Notes under the pieces: generated by a model
Database searches by the model: none
What the model saw: only the letters and a program-made list of their open reading frames with translations
Told to the model about the DNA's origin: nothing
Part shown: in pieces, positions 46,567-55,825 of the stretch
Position numbering within the stretch: the first letter of the stretch is position 1
Layout: the number at the start of each line of letters is the position of its first letter
Program-made: the position numbers and the translations under genes
Assembly (NCBI RefSeq): GCF_003352045.1
Contig: NZ_CP025815.1
Span: forward strand, 3,968,001 to 4,032,000
Length of the DNA: 64,000 nt
Direction: 5' to 3'
DNA from: Sulfitobacter sp. JL08
GTDB lineage: Bacteria > Pseudomonadota > Alphaproteobacteria > Rhodobacterales > Rhodobacteraceae

Positions 46567-48237
46567 ATGTCCCGCCGTTTCGCATTTATTCAAGCCGCTG
46601 ATATTGCCGACTACTCTTTAATGATGGCACAGGACGAAAGCGCCACGATTGCTCTTGTTCATGAACTGCGTGATCGATTGCTAGAGCCTGTTGTGGAACG
46701 TCATGAGGGCGAGGTCTTGAAGCGGATGGGCGACGGTTGGATCATTGCCTATCCGTCTGTCGCCGCCAGTGTGCTCGCGGCTTTGGAAATTCAGAACGGG
46801 CTTGCGGAACACCCGAAAACTCGGCTGCGTATTGGCATCCATATGGGTGATATCGTTCGCGACGAAGCTGACTTGTACGGAGCAGGTTTGAACATCGCTT
46901 GCCGGTTGCAGACAGAAGCACCGCCCGGTGGTGTTTTGATTTCGGCAGACGTGTACAATCAGCTGTCAGAAAAACAGTGTCAGGGCTTTTCGGATGCGGG
47001 GACATTCAAGCTCAAAAATATCCCACGCCCTTTTCAGTGCTTCCAGTGGCGGCCCGAAAAACTGTTTGCTGGTCGCCGGTCGGACGAGGTTCCGATGATC
47101 GGGGTAGAGAAACTAGTCGCCGCTCCCACCACGGAGGAAAACGCCGCTGCGGCAGAAGATTTGCACGAACAGATCGTTCATGGCTTATCCCGTCGAACCG
47201 GCATTAAAGTGCGTGACATGTCTGTTGGGTCATCCGAAAAGACCACCTATACGCTGCGTGGCAGGTTTCGCGCTTCCGGCTCGCGGGCGCGCGTTAATCT
47301 TTCGCTTATACTGCGCGACGACGCATCAACGGTCTGGGCAGATGTTTTCGAAGGGGATGCCACTGATCTCTTTAGTTTTTGCGACGATGTGTCTGCGCAG
47401 GTCGATGCAAAGCTGCGCCTCTTTGTAAACTCGCTGGACAATAACCGTATTGGCGAAATTCCGGACGAAAACCTCAGTATATCGGAGCTGCGCACAAGAG
47501 CGGCCGGTCTATTCTACGAATGTACGATCCCCGATCTGGAACGCTGCATCTCGGTCATGGACCGCGCCCGACGCCTGAACCCCAAAGACGGCATGAGCCT
47601 GAGCATGTGGGCCATAGGTGTCGTGATGCGTTACAAACTTCGGTTCGAGGCTATCGAAGGTGACAAGCTGGCCGAATTGATTGCCGCGCACGACCTTGCA
47701 GTGGAATTGATGCCACAAAGTGATTTTGTATTTTTCACCAGATGTCTTTTTCGCAGTATTACTGAACGCGACCCCGAAAAAGTCATGTCGGATGCGAAAC
47801 GCTGCTATGACCTCAGTCCGAATTATCCGCAAGCGCACATCGGCCTTGGGTATGCCTACATACTTGCGGAAGATTTTGAGAAAGCAGTTAAGGCCATGAG
47901 CAAAGGTACGGAGTTGAGGAACGATCCCTACTGGGCCTACCGCCGCCTGCACATGGCCGTCGCCCAGTTCTGTGGTGAGGATTTTGAAGGCACGATTTCT
48001 ACGCTTAAAGAAATGATGGACCTGAAGCCGAGTGTGCGCGGTTTCAGAAAACTGCTCATCCTTGCTCTCAAGGCCCTTGGTCGCGATGCGGAAGCGCAGA
48101 CGGAGGATCAAGCCGCTTCGCTCTTGGATGATGGGGAGAACTTTTTTGTTCAGGAACCAACCGTGCCCGACAGCCACCTATGGCTACGTGAAGCACTGGC
48201 TCCAGGTTCTGGTTCATTATTCGAAAATATGAAATGA
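46567..48237 (+). CDS. Class III cyclase with TPR-like C-terminus (second island copy)
   Basis: 556 aa with the same layout as its neighbour. Every catalytic residue sits at the same position: D12 (AADIADYS), K52, D56 (MGDGW), N109 and R113 (GLNIACRLQ). The specificity loop is changed to YGAGLN, and the usual FS after the first Asp is YS. The middle keeps YTLRGRFRASGSRARVNLSL; TPR-like helices follow (AHIGLGYAYILAEDFEKAV). A tandem duplication followed by divergence is likely. The altered loop leaves it open whether it is fully active or acts as a regulatory partner. Confidence 0.85.
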   Translation: MSRRFAFIQAADIADYSLMMAQDESATIALVHELRDRLLEPVVERHEGEVLKRMGDGWIIAYPSVAASVLAALEIQNGLAEHPKTRLRIGIHMGDIVRDEADLYGAGLNIACRLQTEAPPGGVLISADVYNQLSEKQCQGFSDAGTFKLKNIPRPFQCFQWRPEKLFAGRRSDEVPMIGVEKLVAAPTTEENAAAAEDLHEQIVHGLSRRTGIKVRDMSVGSSEKTTYTLRGRFRASGSRARVNLSLILRDDASTVWADVFEGDATDLFSFCDDVSAQVDAKLRLFVNSLDNNRIGEIPDENLSISELRTRAAGLFYECTIPDLERCISVMDRARRLNPKDGMSLSMWAIGVVMRYKLRFEAIEGDKLAELIAAHDLAVELMPQSDFVFFTRCLFRSITERDPEKVMSDAKRCYDLSPNYPQAHIGLGYAYILAEDFEKAVKAMSKGTELRNDPYWAYRRLHMAVAQFCGEDFEGTISTLKEMMDLKPSVRGFRKLLILALKALGRDAEAQTEDQAASLLDDGENFFVQEPTVPDSHLWLREALAPGSGSLFENMK

Positions 48238-48491
48238 CTGCAAAGTCCGAGTTGCAGTAATTAATGGACGACGTAGCGAACGGCTGGCCCGAGCCCGACT
48301 CGGCCATTGTGATTTTATGCCGCGCGCGCGCGCAGCACAAAAAATGCGGCGAGAGCGAAAACCGTCATGCTGTCGCGCGACGAGAGAAACGGCCATTGGT
48401 GCAGCCCGCAGCATGGGACAAGCGGCGAATATTCAGGTCGCAGGACAGAACCGCCGTTTGCAAATACCGCTATCCTTACTGATGAGTTAGG

Positions 48492-48650
48492 TCAGTTTAC
48501 GTCGATGGGCTCCACCTCTTGAAACGTCCAGATGCCGTCGAGGATTTCTTCCCGAGGTTGGTAGAGCCGGACGGCAGATCTCCACCCCGGTGTGACGGGG
48601 ATGCAGTTCACGCGGCCAGCCCCTAAAGAAGCGGCCGCCGTTTCGAGCTG
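48492..48650 (-). pseudogene. C-terminal fragment of a second DUF1214 protein
   Basis: Directly after the TAG of the DUF1254/DUF1214 gene (48651-48653), the same minus-strand frame reads on for 52 codons to TGA 48492. The last part, [20 protein letters not shown]...[15 protein letters not shown], aligns with the true C-terminus of the neighbour (GRINCIPITNGWNYVARTYR...EAEIISGAWVFPEMEP). There is no start codon. It is the tail of a tandem paralogue, most of which was lost by deletion. Confidence 0.75.
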
Positions 48651-49673
48651 CTACTCGGTAGGCTCCATCTCGGGGAACACCCACGCACCGGAGATGATTT
48701 CGGCCTCCGGACGATATGTGCGCGCAACATAGTTCCAGCCATTCGTAATCGGGATACAGTTGATGCGTCCATCCTCACAGCCACCCGCGTTAAACGTGAT
48801 GCTGCCATCCTCGTTCCGCTCGGCGGTGACGTTGTTGAGAGCATTCACGCCCAGATCATTCGGCTTGAGATAGTTGTCCTCACCGTAGACCGTGATCGAC
48901 CAGAACCCGTTTCCGACGAGAGGCACATCCTTAACCGTTAGACTATAGGGTGTTGCGCCGCCGTTTTGCGCCGGCGAATGCGTGAAGTAGATCGCGCCTT
49001 CCTTGGGGTTGCCGCCCCAGCCCGCTGCCGTGCCCATCTTGAATTCCAGAGGGTCGAGCTTGGACCGGTCTCCAAAAAAGCCTCTGGTATCAGACACTGT
49101 GGACGCCAACAGGGCCAAAGCCCCCCGGACCTTCAGCAGCGAGGCTTCGTCCCATTCGGGCACTTCAAACCTGCCGATATCGGCTTGGCTCACCACAACC
49201 TGATCCTGGAACGCATTCGCCTTTGCAACGTCTTCAGGATCCTTGGAGTCCATGAAGGTTCGAAGTGCGATAATCGCATAGCGCGTACCTATTTGTTCCT
49301 GTGTCAGGGTGAACTCGACCGGTGAATATTCCACCGGCAGCATCGAGTGGTCCTGATTGATGATCAACGCCGACATAAAACGCTCGCCGGTATCCGGCAG
49401 CGTGATCGTGACAGGATTTGTCAGGTCGAAAACGCCGAACGAATAGAGTGTATCGAGGTTCATGCGTACTACATTCTGCTCGTCCAGCGGCGTGGGTTGG
49501 CGGATGTGGTAGAACTGCCCGAACCCGTCGGCATCGACATAGGCTTGCATGGTCCGGTCAGTTTCTGCACGTTCAAAGTTTTCGACAGTCACCAGCTCTT
49601 GTGCAGTCGCTGAAAACGCCAGGCAAGTTCCGACAAGCACACCCGCAGCCGTTTTGAGAATAGTGGCTTTCAT
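48651..49673 (-). CDS. DUF1254/DUF1214-domain secreted protein (short form)
   Basis: 340 aa from ATG 49673, which follows GGAAAAGATA (ATG 49685 is possible). Signal peptide ILKTAAGVLVGTCLAFSATAQ. DUF1254-type N-terminal part (VVRMNLDTLYSFGVFDL) and DUF1214 C-terminal part (LVGNGFWSITVYGEDNYLKP, INCIPITNGWNYVARTYRP). The family is widespread in marine bacteria and has no proven reaction; periplasmic location is predicted. It forms a pair with the longer homologue at 49745, divergent from an AraC regulator. Confidence 0.83.
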   Translation of the reverse strand: MKATILKTAAGVLVGTCLAFSATAQELVTVENFERAETDRTMQAYVDADGFGQFYHIRQPTPLDEQNVVRMNLDTLYSFGVFDLTNPVTITLPDTGERFMSALIINQDHSMLPVEYSPVEFTLTQEQIGTRYAIIALRTFMDSKDPEDVAKANAFQDQVVVSQADIGRFEVPEWDEASLLKVRGALALLASTVSDTRGFFGDRSKLDPLEFKMGTAAGWGGNPKEGAIYFTHSPAQNGGATPYSLTVKDVPLVGNGFWSITVYGEDNYLKPNDLGVNALNNVTAERNEDGSITFNAGGCEDGRINCIPITNGWNYVARTYRPEAEIISGAWVFPEMEPTE

Positions 49674-49744
49674 TATCTTTTCCATTCACTAAGAAGTTCG
49701 AACCCCGGCGCAAAATTGCGGACGCGCCAGGGGATTTCATTTGA

Positions 49745-51259
49745 TTATTCAACCAGTTCGAAGTCACCTGGTTTCCATGTCTTGTCGAACCACGGCTCCA
49801 GCGGGCCGTAGAGGCGTATCAGGGTGTTCCAGCCCTTGCCAGGCATGGTCTGCACCCAGTTGCTTTCTTTGCCTTCCGGCGCTTTAGGTCCGAACCAAAC
49901 CGTGTAGGAACCATCATCATTGGCCACCAGATCAGGCTTGTTGCTGTCGATACCGGCACTTTTCTGATCGGTTTCCAGCATCGACCGCGTCTGGTTGTCA
50001 TAGACCATGAACGACCAGAAGTTGTTCACTGGGATCGGCGCAGGCAACGTGATTTTGTAGGTCTTGCCACCGTCCAGATAGTCGCCGTTCGCATCGCGTT
50101 CGGCATAGCCATAGACCGACCCTGTTCCGACCGCAGGCTTCGCCATCGCTGGAGTAATGACCGTCGCGTAGTAGTGGAAGAGAACCCGGGAATCCTTCAT
50201 CCGCTCGCCATCATTGTAAAATTCAGAGCTGCCACCGATGAAGTTAGTTTTCCACTGCCGGTCCTCGAAGTAGTATCCGCGGGGATCGCGTTGCGCGAAA
50301 ATGATCGACCGAGCGGTGGCATTGCCGACTGCGACCGCGTCCGTGAGGATCTCGCGCATCCGCGCGTCTGGCTCGAACGGTTGACCTTTCTTGATTCCAA
50401 TCGCGGCCAAGGTACCGACCAGTTCAGGCGGAAGTGCACCTGCCGGTTCTTTCTGGATAACCGCGTTGATTTCCTCGTAGAAATTGAAATCGTTGGCATG
50501 AACGGTGTTGATTTTCTTACCGGAGAGGTTCACGAACTCGGTCTTCGGCGGATTGCCCCGCTGCTCCCATGGGTAGACTCGCATGGTGTCCTTCACACGC
50601 TGGACAGTTGCCTCGATTCCGTCTTCGCCGACGAAGGCACGGATGAGTTGCATGGTTGTATAGCTTGGTGAATGGAAAACGAAATATCCGTCCTCGGGCA
50701 ATTCTCCCTCATAGCCGGGAGGCACGAATAGATACTTTCCGCCCTCACCTTCGTCCGGCCCGGTGACACCAAAGTCCGTAATGAACCTGAAATACGCGTC
50801 ATCCATGGGCCCGAGGACACCAGCGGGCACCTCCACCACGATCGGTCCATCTTCCAAGTCGTAGCATTTGGATACGTAAACCGTAGTCGAATTGGGCGTC
50901 AGGAACACCGAACGGGCATCCATGAGATCTTCAAAAATGCCGACAGATTGCGGCCCCATGCCCACATCTTCATAGCCACGACAGATGCTGTGGATAGAAG
51001 CAGCAGGCATTGCATCCAGAAACGCGGTGACCCCCCGCATGAAGTCAAGATTGTCATAGGCCAGCTTGACCGTTTCGGCATCCGGCGCACCATCTTTGAA
51101 ACGCAAGGTGCCGAGGCGCGTTTCGACTTCGTCCGGCGTCAAGATGCTCTCGGGCACATCTGCCTTGAACGCCGGATCGGAGGATTGAGCTGTGACGATC
51201 GGCGCCGAAAGCGTCGACGCCAGGAGCGTAAGTGCTGCAATCGATTTTGTGTACTTCAT
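49745..51259 (-). CDS. DUF1254/DUF1214-domain secreted protein (long form)
   Basis: 504 aa from ATG 51259 with signal peptide SIAALTLLASTLSAPIVTAQ. DUF1254 region (about 60-180: AYDNLDFMRGVTAFLDAMPA, LTPNSTTVYVSKCYDL) and DUF1214 region (about 370-490: VNNFWSFMVYDNQTRSMLET, WVQTMPGKGWNTLIRLYGP). 71 bases separate it from the shorter homologue downstream. A longer frame to 51589 crosses the regulator gene and is not real. Function unknown; the AraC gene opposite is the probable regulator. Confidence 0.84.
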   Translation of the reverse strand: MKYTKSIAALTLLASTLSAPIVTAQSSDPAFKADVPESILTPDEVETRLGTLRFKDGAPDAETVKLAYDNLDFMRGVTAFLDAMPAASIHSICRGYEDVGMGPQSVGIFEDLMDARSVFLTPNSTTVYVSKCYDLEDGPIVVEVPAGVLGPMDDAYFRFITDFGVTGPDEGEGGKYLFVPPGYEGELPEDGYFVFHSPSYTTMQLIRAFVGEDGIEATVQRVKDTMRVYPWEQRGNPPKTEFVNLSGKKINTVHANDFNFYEEINAVIQKEPAGALPPELVGTLAAIGIKKGQPFEPDARMREILTDAVAVGNATARSIIFAQRDPRGYYFEDRQWKTNFIGGSSEFYNDGERMKDSRVLFHYYATVITPAMAKPAVGTGSVYGYAERDANGDYLDGGKTYKITLPAPIPVNNFWSFMVYDNQTRSMLETDQKSAGIDSNKPDLVANDDGSYTVWFGPKAPEGKESNWVQTMPGKGWNTLIRLYGPLEPWFDKTWKPGDFELVE

Positions 51260-51431
51260 GTTTCTAACCGCGATTTTATGGAGGAGGGTTTTTTTCTTGC
51301 TGAACTTTTTATTCGATAAGGAGACCGCCACCCAGTGGATTTTATGCTTCACAGGTGCCAATTCCCGACAAAATGTTCTATATGTTTGGATACGGCCAAA
51401 TCCTGGCTGACCTGAGCCAGAAGGCAGTCGC

Positions 51432-52457
51432 ATGCGCAATGCCGAAATATCGCTTGTTAGTGGAGAAGAGGTTTCCGCTATTGTCGGATTGATGGAAGAT
51501 CTTTTGGGAACAGACAGTATTGAGGAGGTTTTGCAGGCTGGTGGTTTTTCCAGCCGCTGGAAGAGTGACGCTGATGCGTACTTGCCCAATGCCGAGTACG
51601 TCCGGCTGCTGGAATTAGTTGCCCGTCAAAGCAATCAGCCCCTTCTCGGGGCAATTTTGGGTGACGCACTACCTTTCGCAGAACTTGGATCGTTCGGACG
51701 CTATGCCATGTCGGCACCAACTTCGGCCGAAGCATTGCGAAGGGCCGCACGCACACTCAAGTACCATGAAAACGGGTCAAGTTTAAGATTGAGCATTCAA
51801 GGCGACCGATTTGATTTGCGTTATCAGCCTCCCACACCCAGGGCTCTTGGGTCACGGCAACAATGCGATGGGGTGGCAGCCCTGTTGATGAACCTGATCC
51901 GAAGTTTTGAAGGGCCGGACTGGAGACCCGCGGTTCTCCGCATAGCAGCCGCAAACGGAGCGCGCGCTGAGCATCTGAGCCAGTTCTTCTGTGTGGATGT
52001 TGAAGGCATTGAAACCGGGGTCGAAATGATAGGCTGTCTGACCGACATTGTGTCCGGCTCATTGGATGGCTCCTCAGGTTCTGACCCGTTCACGTTCAGC
52101 GACTTGCGCAACCTGGCGGAGAGCAAACCGCCCAGCAGTTTTTCAGACGCTTTTTCCTTAGCCCTCCAAAACTTTGTGAAAGACGGCATAACCGACCTTG
52201 GAGAAATATCAGATCAACTTCATTTGGAGCGCAGGACGTTGCAAAGACGGTTGAAAGCAGAAGGTAGGTCCTTCGGAGAAATGCTGGAGGAAACGCGCAG
52301 GCAGGTTGCGGAAGATTTCCTTTTTAACACCGAAGCCAAGGTTGCTGAAATCGCAAAAAAGGTTGGCTACACGTCGAAGCAACACTTCATTCGCGCATTC
52401 AAAAAGTGGACTGGAATGACGCCGGGTTCTTCTCGGCGCATGTCGAGGAAAAATTAG
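51432..52457 (+). CDS. AraC-family regulator with arabinose-binding-type N-domain
   Basis: 341 aa. The N-terminal half (about 20-210) resembles the AraC_binding_2/arabinose-type domain of OruR-like regulators (LELVARQSNQPLLGAILGDA, FGRYAMSAPTSAEALRRAAR). The C-terminal double helix-turn-helix is LGEISDQLHLERRTLQRRLK and KVAEIAKKVGYTSKQHFIRA...WTGMTPG. It is divergent from the two DUF1254 genes across a 172-bp gap, the usual arrangement for a local activator. Confidence 0.88.
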   Translation: MRNAEISLVSGEEVSAIVGLMEDLLGTDSIEEVLQAGGFSSRWKSDADAYLPNAEYVRLLELVARQSNQPLLGAILGDALPFAELGSFGRYAMSAPTSAEALRRAARTLKYHENGSSLRLSIQGDRFDLRYQPPTPRALGSRQQCDGVAALLMNLIRSFEGPDWRPAVLRIAAANGARAEHLSQFFCVDVEGIETGVEMIGCLTDIVSGSLDGSSGSDPFTFSDLRNLAESKPPSSFSDAFSLALQNFVKDGITDLGEISDQLHLERRTLQRRLKAEGRSFGEMLEETRRQVAEDFLFNTEAKVAEIAKKVGYTSKQHFIRAFKKWTGMTPGSSRRMSRKN

Positions 52458-52731
52458 TTTCTGGCTGAACATCGCTTAAGCCGAAATAAAAAAGCAATCG
52501 CTACGGAATAGAGGCGAAGGCGCGTTTATTACCAAACAATCGGATTTTTCGTCAGCTAACAGCGCAACGATGCGACCGCAGCGAAAGGCAGACAATTCCG
52601 CTCAGACACACTGTCAGAAAGCCTCGCGTAAATGACGATCCGGAAAATACACCCTAATCTGCTCCTTCGGCGAGGATATCAGAGAAAGTCTGCTAGCTAA
52701 CCTGACTCGTCTGGCGGAACCTACAACACCT

Positions 52732-53856
52732 CTAATTTCTTACCACTGTAACCGGCACGTTGGCCAAAAGTTCCTCGAATGTAGTACTGCTGCCAGTTTT
52801 GCCGAAACGGCGGCTCGAGTTCATGCCAGCGCCGATTAGTTGAACCACTTCGGGAGAACCCGCAAACTTGGAATGGCTACCGGAGCTCGAATCTTCTATG
52901 CTGGAAAGGTCTATGACGGTAACACCAAGGCGATCTAACTCTTCCGTGTCCGCTGCGCCGACACGCTGGACGCCACCTGCGATCCGGCGGGAGAAGCGTA
53001 GCGCGAAGTCATCCCTAGAGACCAAGAGATACATCTTCTTGACGATAGAAGGCGGAAGTTCGGCAATCTGGGTCTCAAACAAGTTCAGATCAATGTCAGG
53101 TGACGCAAGAATGATATTGTCAATCTCGGTTCCTTTGCCCAAGCGGCCGGATGCATGTTGCTTTACGAGCCCCTCCATGGCGAGGAATGTGCCCATAGAA
53201 TGCGCAAATATGTCGGCTTTCTCAGCTCTTGTTTTGTTGAGAATCGCGGCCATATTCCCGATTTGCGAACGCGCGATGAGAGCGCTGTTGAGGTCATAGA
53301 CATACTCGCTCCCTTTTGCCGCTGAAGCCCAGGTGAAAAGCACGGGCACACCTAAAAAGCCCGTGTCTTCTACAAACTGAGCGAGCCTTAGAGTCGCATC
53401 ACTTGTTGTGTTGTTGAAGCCGTGGATAAAGATGAGAATCTCTCTCTTGCCAGGGGAACGTTTCGATAGCTCGCGATTGATTTCAGCAATAAAGGCCGCT
53501 TCATTGCCATACACTGTCGGGTTGACGACGGTAAATTCTGTGCGCGGATCAGGTGGCAACCTCTTGGGGCGTTCCAGCACCCCAGTGATATGGGTTGGCG
53601 GCACGGTCGCATCAACCGAGGCAAGTCCAAGTTCTGGTGCCCTCTCGGACGAGTAGAATACACCTGATACATCGGACGCGTCCCGAGTCGACATCAGGAA
53701 AATCCTGTGTTTGGTAAGTTCTTCGACGGAGTCTAGGGAGACCTCCGGGTTCATTATGCCAATAAGTTGCGGAGCACGGCCACATCCTGCCAGAATTAGT
53801 ACAAGAAATACCGCTAAGTGTTGTGAAATGATTCTGATATTCATGGTTGCACTCAT
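52732..53856 (-). CDS. DUF900-type alpha/beta hydrolase lipoprotein
   Basis: 374 aa. Lipobox LILAGC puts the lipidated cysteine at residue 25, so the protein should be anchored to a membrane facing the periplasm. The hydrolase core shows EILIFIHGFNNTTSDATLRL (oxyanion strand) and the nucleophile elbow FAHSMGTFLAME. An Asp in LASPDIDLN and a later His (GSHSKFAG) may complete the triad. Family DUF900 covers putative esterases. ATG 53844 is an alternative start. It stands alone, with no coding partner upstream. Confidence 0.82.
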   Translation of the reverse strand: MSATMNIRIISQHLAVFLVLILAGCGRAPQLIGIMNPEVSLDSVEELTKHRIFLMSTRDASDVSGVFYSSERAPELGLASVDATVPPTHITGVLERPKRLPPDPRTEFTVVNPTVYGNEAAFIAEINRELSKRSPGKREILIFIHGFNNTTSDATLRLAQFVEDTGFLGVPVLFTWASAAKGSEYVYDLNSALIARSQIGNMAAILNKTRAEKADIFAHSMGTFLAMEGLVKQHASGRLGKGTEIDNIILASPDIDLNLFETQIAELPPSIVKKMYLLVSRDDFALRFSRRIAGGVQRVGAADTEELDRLGVTVIDLSSIEDSSSGSHSKFAGSPEVVQLIGAGMNSSRRFGKTGSSTTFEELLANVPVTVVRN

Positions 53857-54425
53857 ACTTTGAAAGTACGGAAAACCAAATACATACCATTTTTCCTTAC
53901 AAAGTTATGTCAAACGGGAGTGGTACTCATAGCAGTAGCGCTGAGTACAACAATGTTTACCGTTGGATTTGTCCTCTGGTTAAACATTGGTGCAGCAACT
54001 TTTCTTATTTACTATCCCTTGAGGGTTTTTCAGTAAGAGAAAGGCCTGTGGGTGGCGATTGGCAAAGCAGACATTCGCGCAACCGTAGCGAAAGCTAACT
54101 TTGTCCGCTCCTCGATGGTCGAAAACGCTCGCGGCGAAAGGGCGGTTTGAATTTGGCGCCTCAGTCTGGTTTTAAATGACCTCTGTGGATGGCTCCTGCA
54201 TTGCAAGACATTTTTGACGTTTATTGCGGCATTTAATCAGTACAGTCGTCTGTCCGGCCTGTTCACGTGGTGATCTGCCACTGGCCTTGATGATTTCCGC
54301 AAGCGAGGTTCCAATCGGCTTCACGGCCTAAAGAGGCCATCGTCATTCCCGGAGTGTCCTCGCTCTTGGTTGACTTATTCCGCGTCATCACATCATGCGT
54401 CTTGCATTTCTGGCAGGTTTCCCGA
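53857..54425. other. 569-bp stretch without an intact gene; probable IS110 flank
   Basis: The left part holds the promoter region of the lipoprotein gene. From about 54110 the minus strand continues past the IS110 transposase stop in sequence typical of the untranslated end of such elements. Short open frames here show no family features. Confidence 0.35.
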
Positions 54426-54650
54426 TCAGGTGATCGGCTGCCGGTAATTCTCCTGCCTCGTCAGCATTGCCCAGATCACGCGCGCCGTTTTGTTTGCCAT
54501 GGCAACTGTTGCAAGCCGAACCGGCTTTCCAGCGAGCATCCTCGCGGTCCAGATATCGACTTTCTCGGGATGAAGTTTTGCCATCAATGCGCGCGATGTC
54601 ATGCCAATGATAAGGAGTTTCCTGAGGTAATGATCACCTTTCTTGGTAAG
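54426..54650 (-). pseudogene. IS110-family transposase, C-terminal fragment
   Basis: The minus strand reads LTKKGDHYLRKLLIIGMTSR, then MLAGKPVRLATVAMANKTAR and VIWAMLTRQENY before TGA 54426-54428. This is the conserved end of IS110/IS1111 transposases (TK-GD-YLR-LL, LANK-ARI-WA). A stop codon precedes the fragment at 54651-54653 and nothing matching lies upstream. It is therefore a dead remnant. Confidence 0.75.
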
Positions 54651-54852
54651 CTATGGCGGACACTGGAGCAACTGAGGTCTCATCAACCGGTGGCCGCTAC
54701 AAAGATGCCTTCAGCTTCACCTTCAGCCCCGATCCTGATGCGACATACTTCAGGGATATCTGAGCCAGAAAAATGCGAGAGCCTTATCAATAGCGAGGCT
54801 CTTGCGTTTCCCCCCCATGCCTTTGGCGGGTCTCAGGGGAGGCTGAAGCGAT

Positions 54853-54993
54853 CTAAGGGGGTACCACAACATCGACAGACGACACCTCCTCCGTGAATAC
54901 CTTCTCACAGCCAGCAGCCCTCAAGTCCCTGAGTTGTGCCTCAAGTCCTGCCTTCTGGTCTGTGGTAGAGGTCCGTGCGTATCCGATGATCAT
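54853..54993 (-). pseudogene. Serine recombinase (resolvase) N-terminal fragment
   Basis: ATG 54993, preceded by GGAAGGA, encodes MIIGYARTSTTDQKAGLEAQ and LRDLRAAGCEKVFTEEVSSV before a stop at 54853. This is the resolvase/invertase N-terminus with the catalytic Ser in YARTS. A full protein needs about 180-200 residues, so it is truncated after 46. It probably comes from the same mobile-element wreckage as the IS110 fragment. Confidence 0.7.
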
Positions 54994-55825
54994 GGTTCAA
55001 TCCTTCCAATAAGAGTCTAAGACTTTATGGGATAACGCTCCAAGAACGTCAACATCATTTATATGGGAAGGAAATTGGGGTGTGTTGGAGTTCCCACTAG
55101 AGCAAGCCCAGTGGGAAACCCTGAGGGATATGTCAGGCTTGTCGATGTTGGTTGCCGATGTGGTGGGAATGATTGACCGGATGATCGGAAGTGGATGATA
55201 GGGGTTGTTTTCTTGCAGGTAAATCTGTCGGCTGAGGAAGATTGTGTAATCCATTTAAATGCATGAACTAAAGAGACATTTCTTCTTTAGAAAATGGCTG
55301 CCTGGGGGCAGTACGGGGGGTGCGCGCGGCCCCTCTTATATATCTCTGGGCCTCAGAATTTTGTGGTGAAACACTGTGACCTTTTGAGAATTGTTTCCAA
55401 ACCATGTCGGAACTTCCATCGGCCACCTTGCCAAAAACTATTCCACGTTCCTCACCCCCATTGGGTATAAGACCAACCCTTGATACTATCCTGCAGGCAA
55501 CTACCGGTTTACCGCCCACCCGCGCCAGAGGCCATCGTACCGATGGACCAAAGGCCAATCATGCACTAACTTTCAAATTGGACCACTCAAGTGGGGCTGC
55601 TCATTGGCAGAGCAGAGCGTTAGGCTCCAGCTCTGCCCCTTTTTTTACATAGTTTTTATGTTCGAACACTGCTGGTTATGTGTCAGCAGTCAGCACCTGT
55701 GGGACAGAAGTGAAGTCGGGAACCGTGAACTCGGTTAAGATGGACGCGCTCCAATAAGAGAATTATTCTCGGTTTACATAGCTACAAAAGAGTCGCTATA
55801 GATCAGATAACTGAAAGGACTCCAC
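54994..55825. other. 832-bp stretch without a convincing gene
   Basis: Only short open frames lacking family features or ribosome sites are present. It contains a terminator-like hairpin at 55606-55647 and, at its right end, the promoter and AAGGA ribosome site of the GT8 gene. Composition changes from GC-richer on the left to AT-richer at the right, marking a cargo boundary. Confidence 0.4.
55606..55647 (+). terminator. Orphan Rho-independent terminator
   Basis: GGCAGAGC (55606-55613) pairs with GCTCTGCC (55630-55637), followed by CC and eight T residues. No gene ends upstream on this strand, so it may terminate a small RNA or belong to a lost gene. Confidence 0.6.

Noticed and set aside
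48238-48491. Small frame after the second cyclase
   Set aside because: Repetitive GC tract and no homology; probably intergenic.
53847-54098. 83-codon frame upstream of the lipoprotein hydrolase
   Set aside because: It overlaps the hydrolase start on the opposite strand and has no signal or domain; more likely a promoter region.
54997-55254. 85-codon minus-strand frame upstream of the resolvase fragment
   Set aside because: No ribosome site, no motif, and the sequence looks like mobile-element debris.
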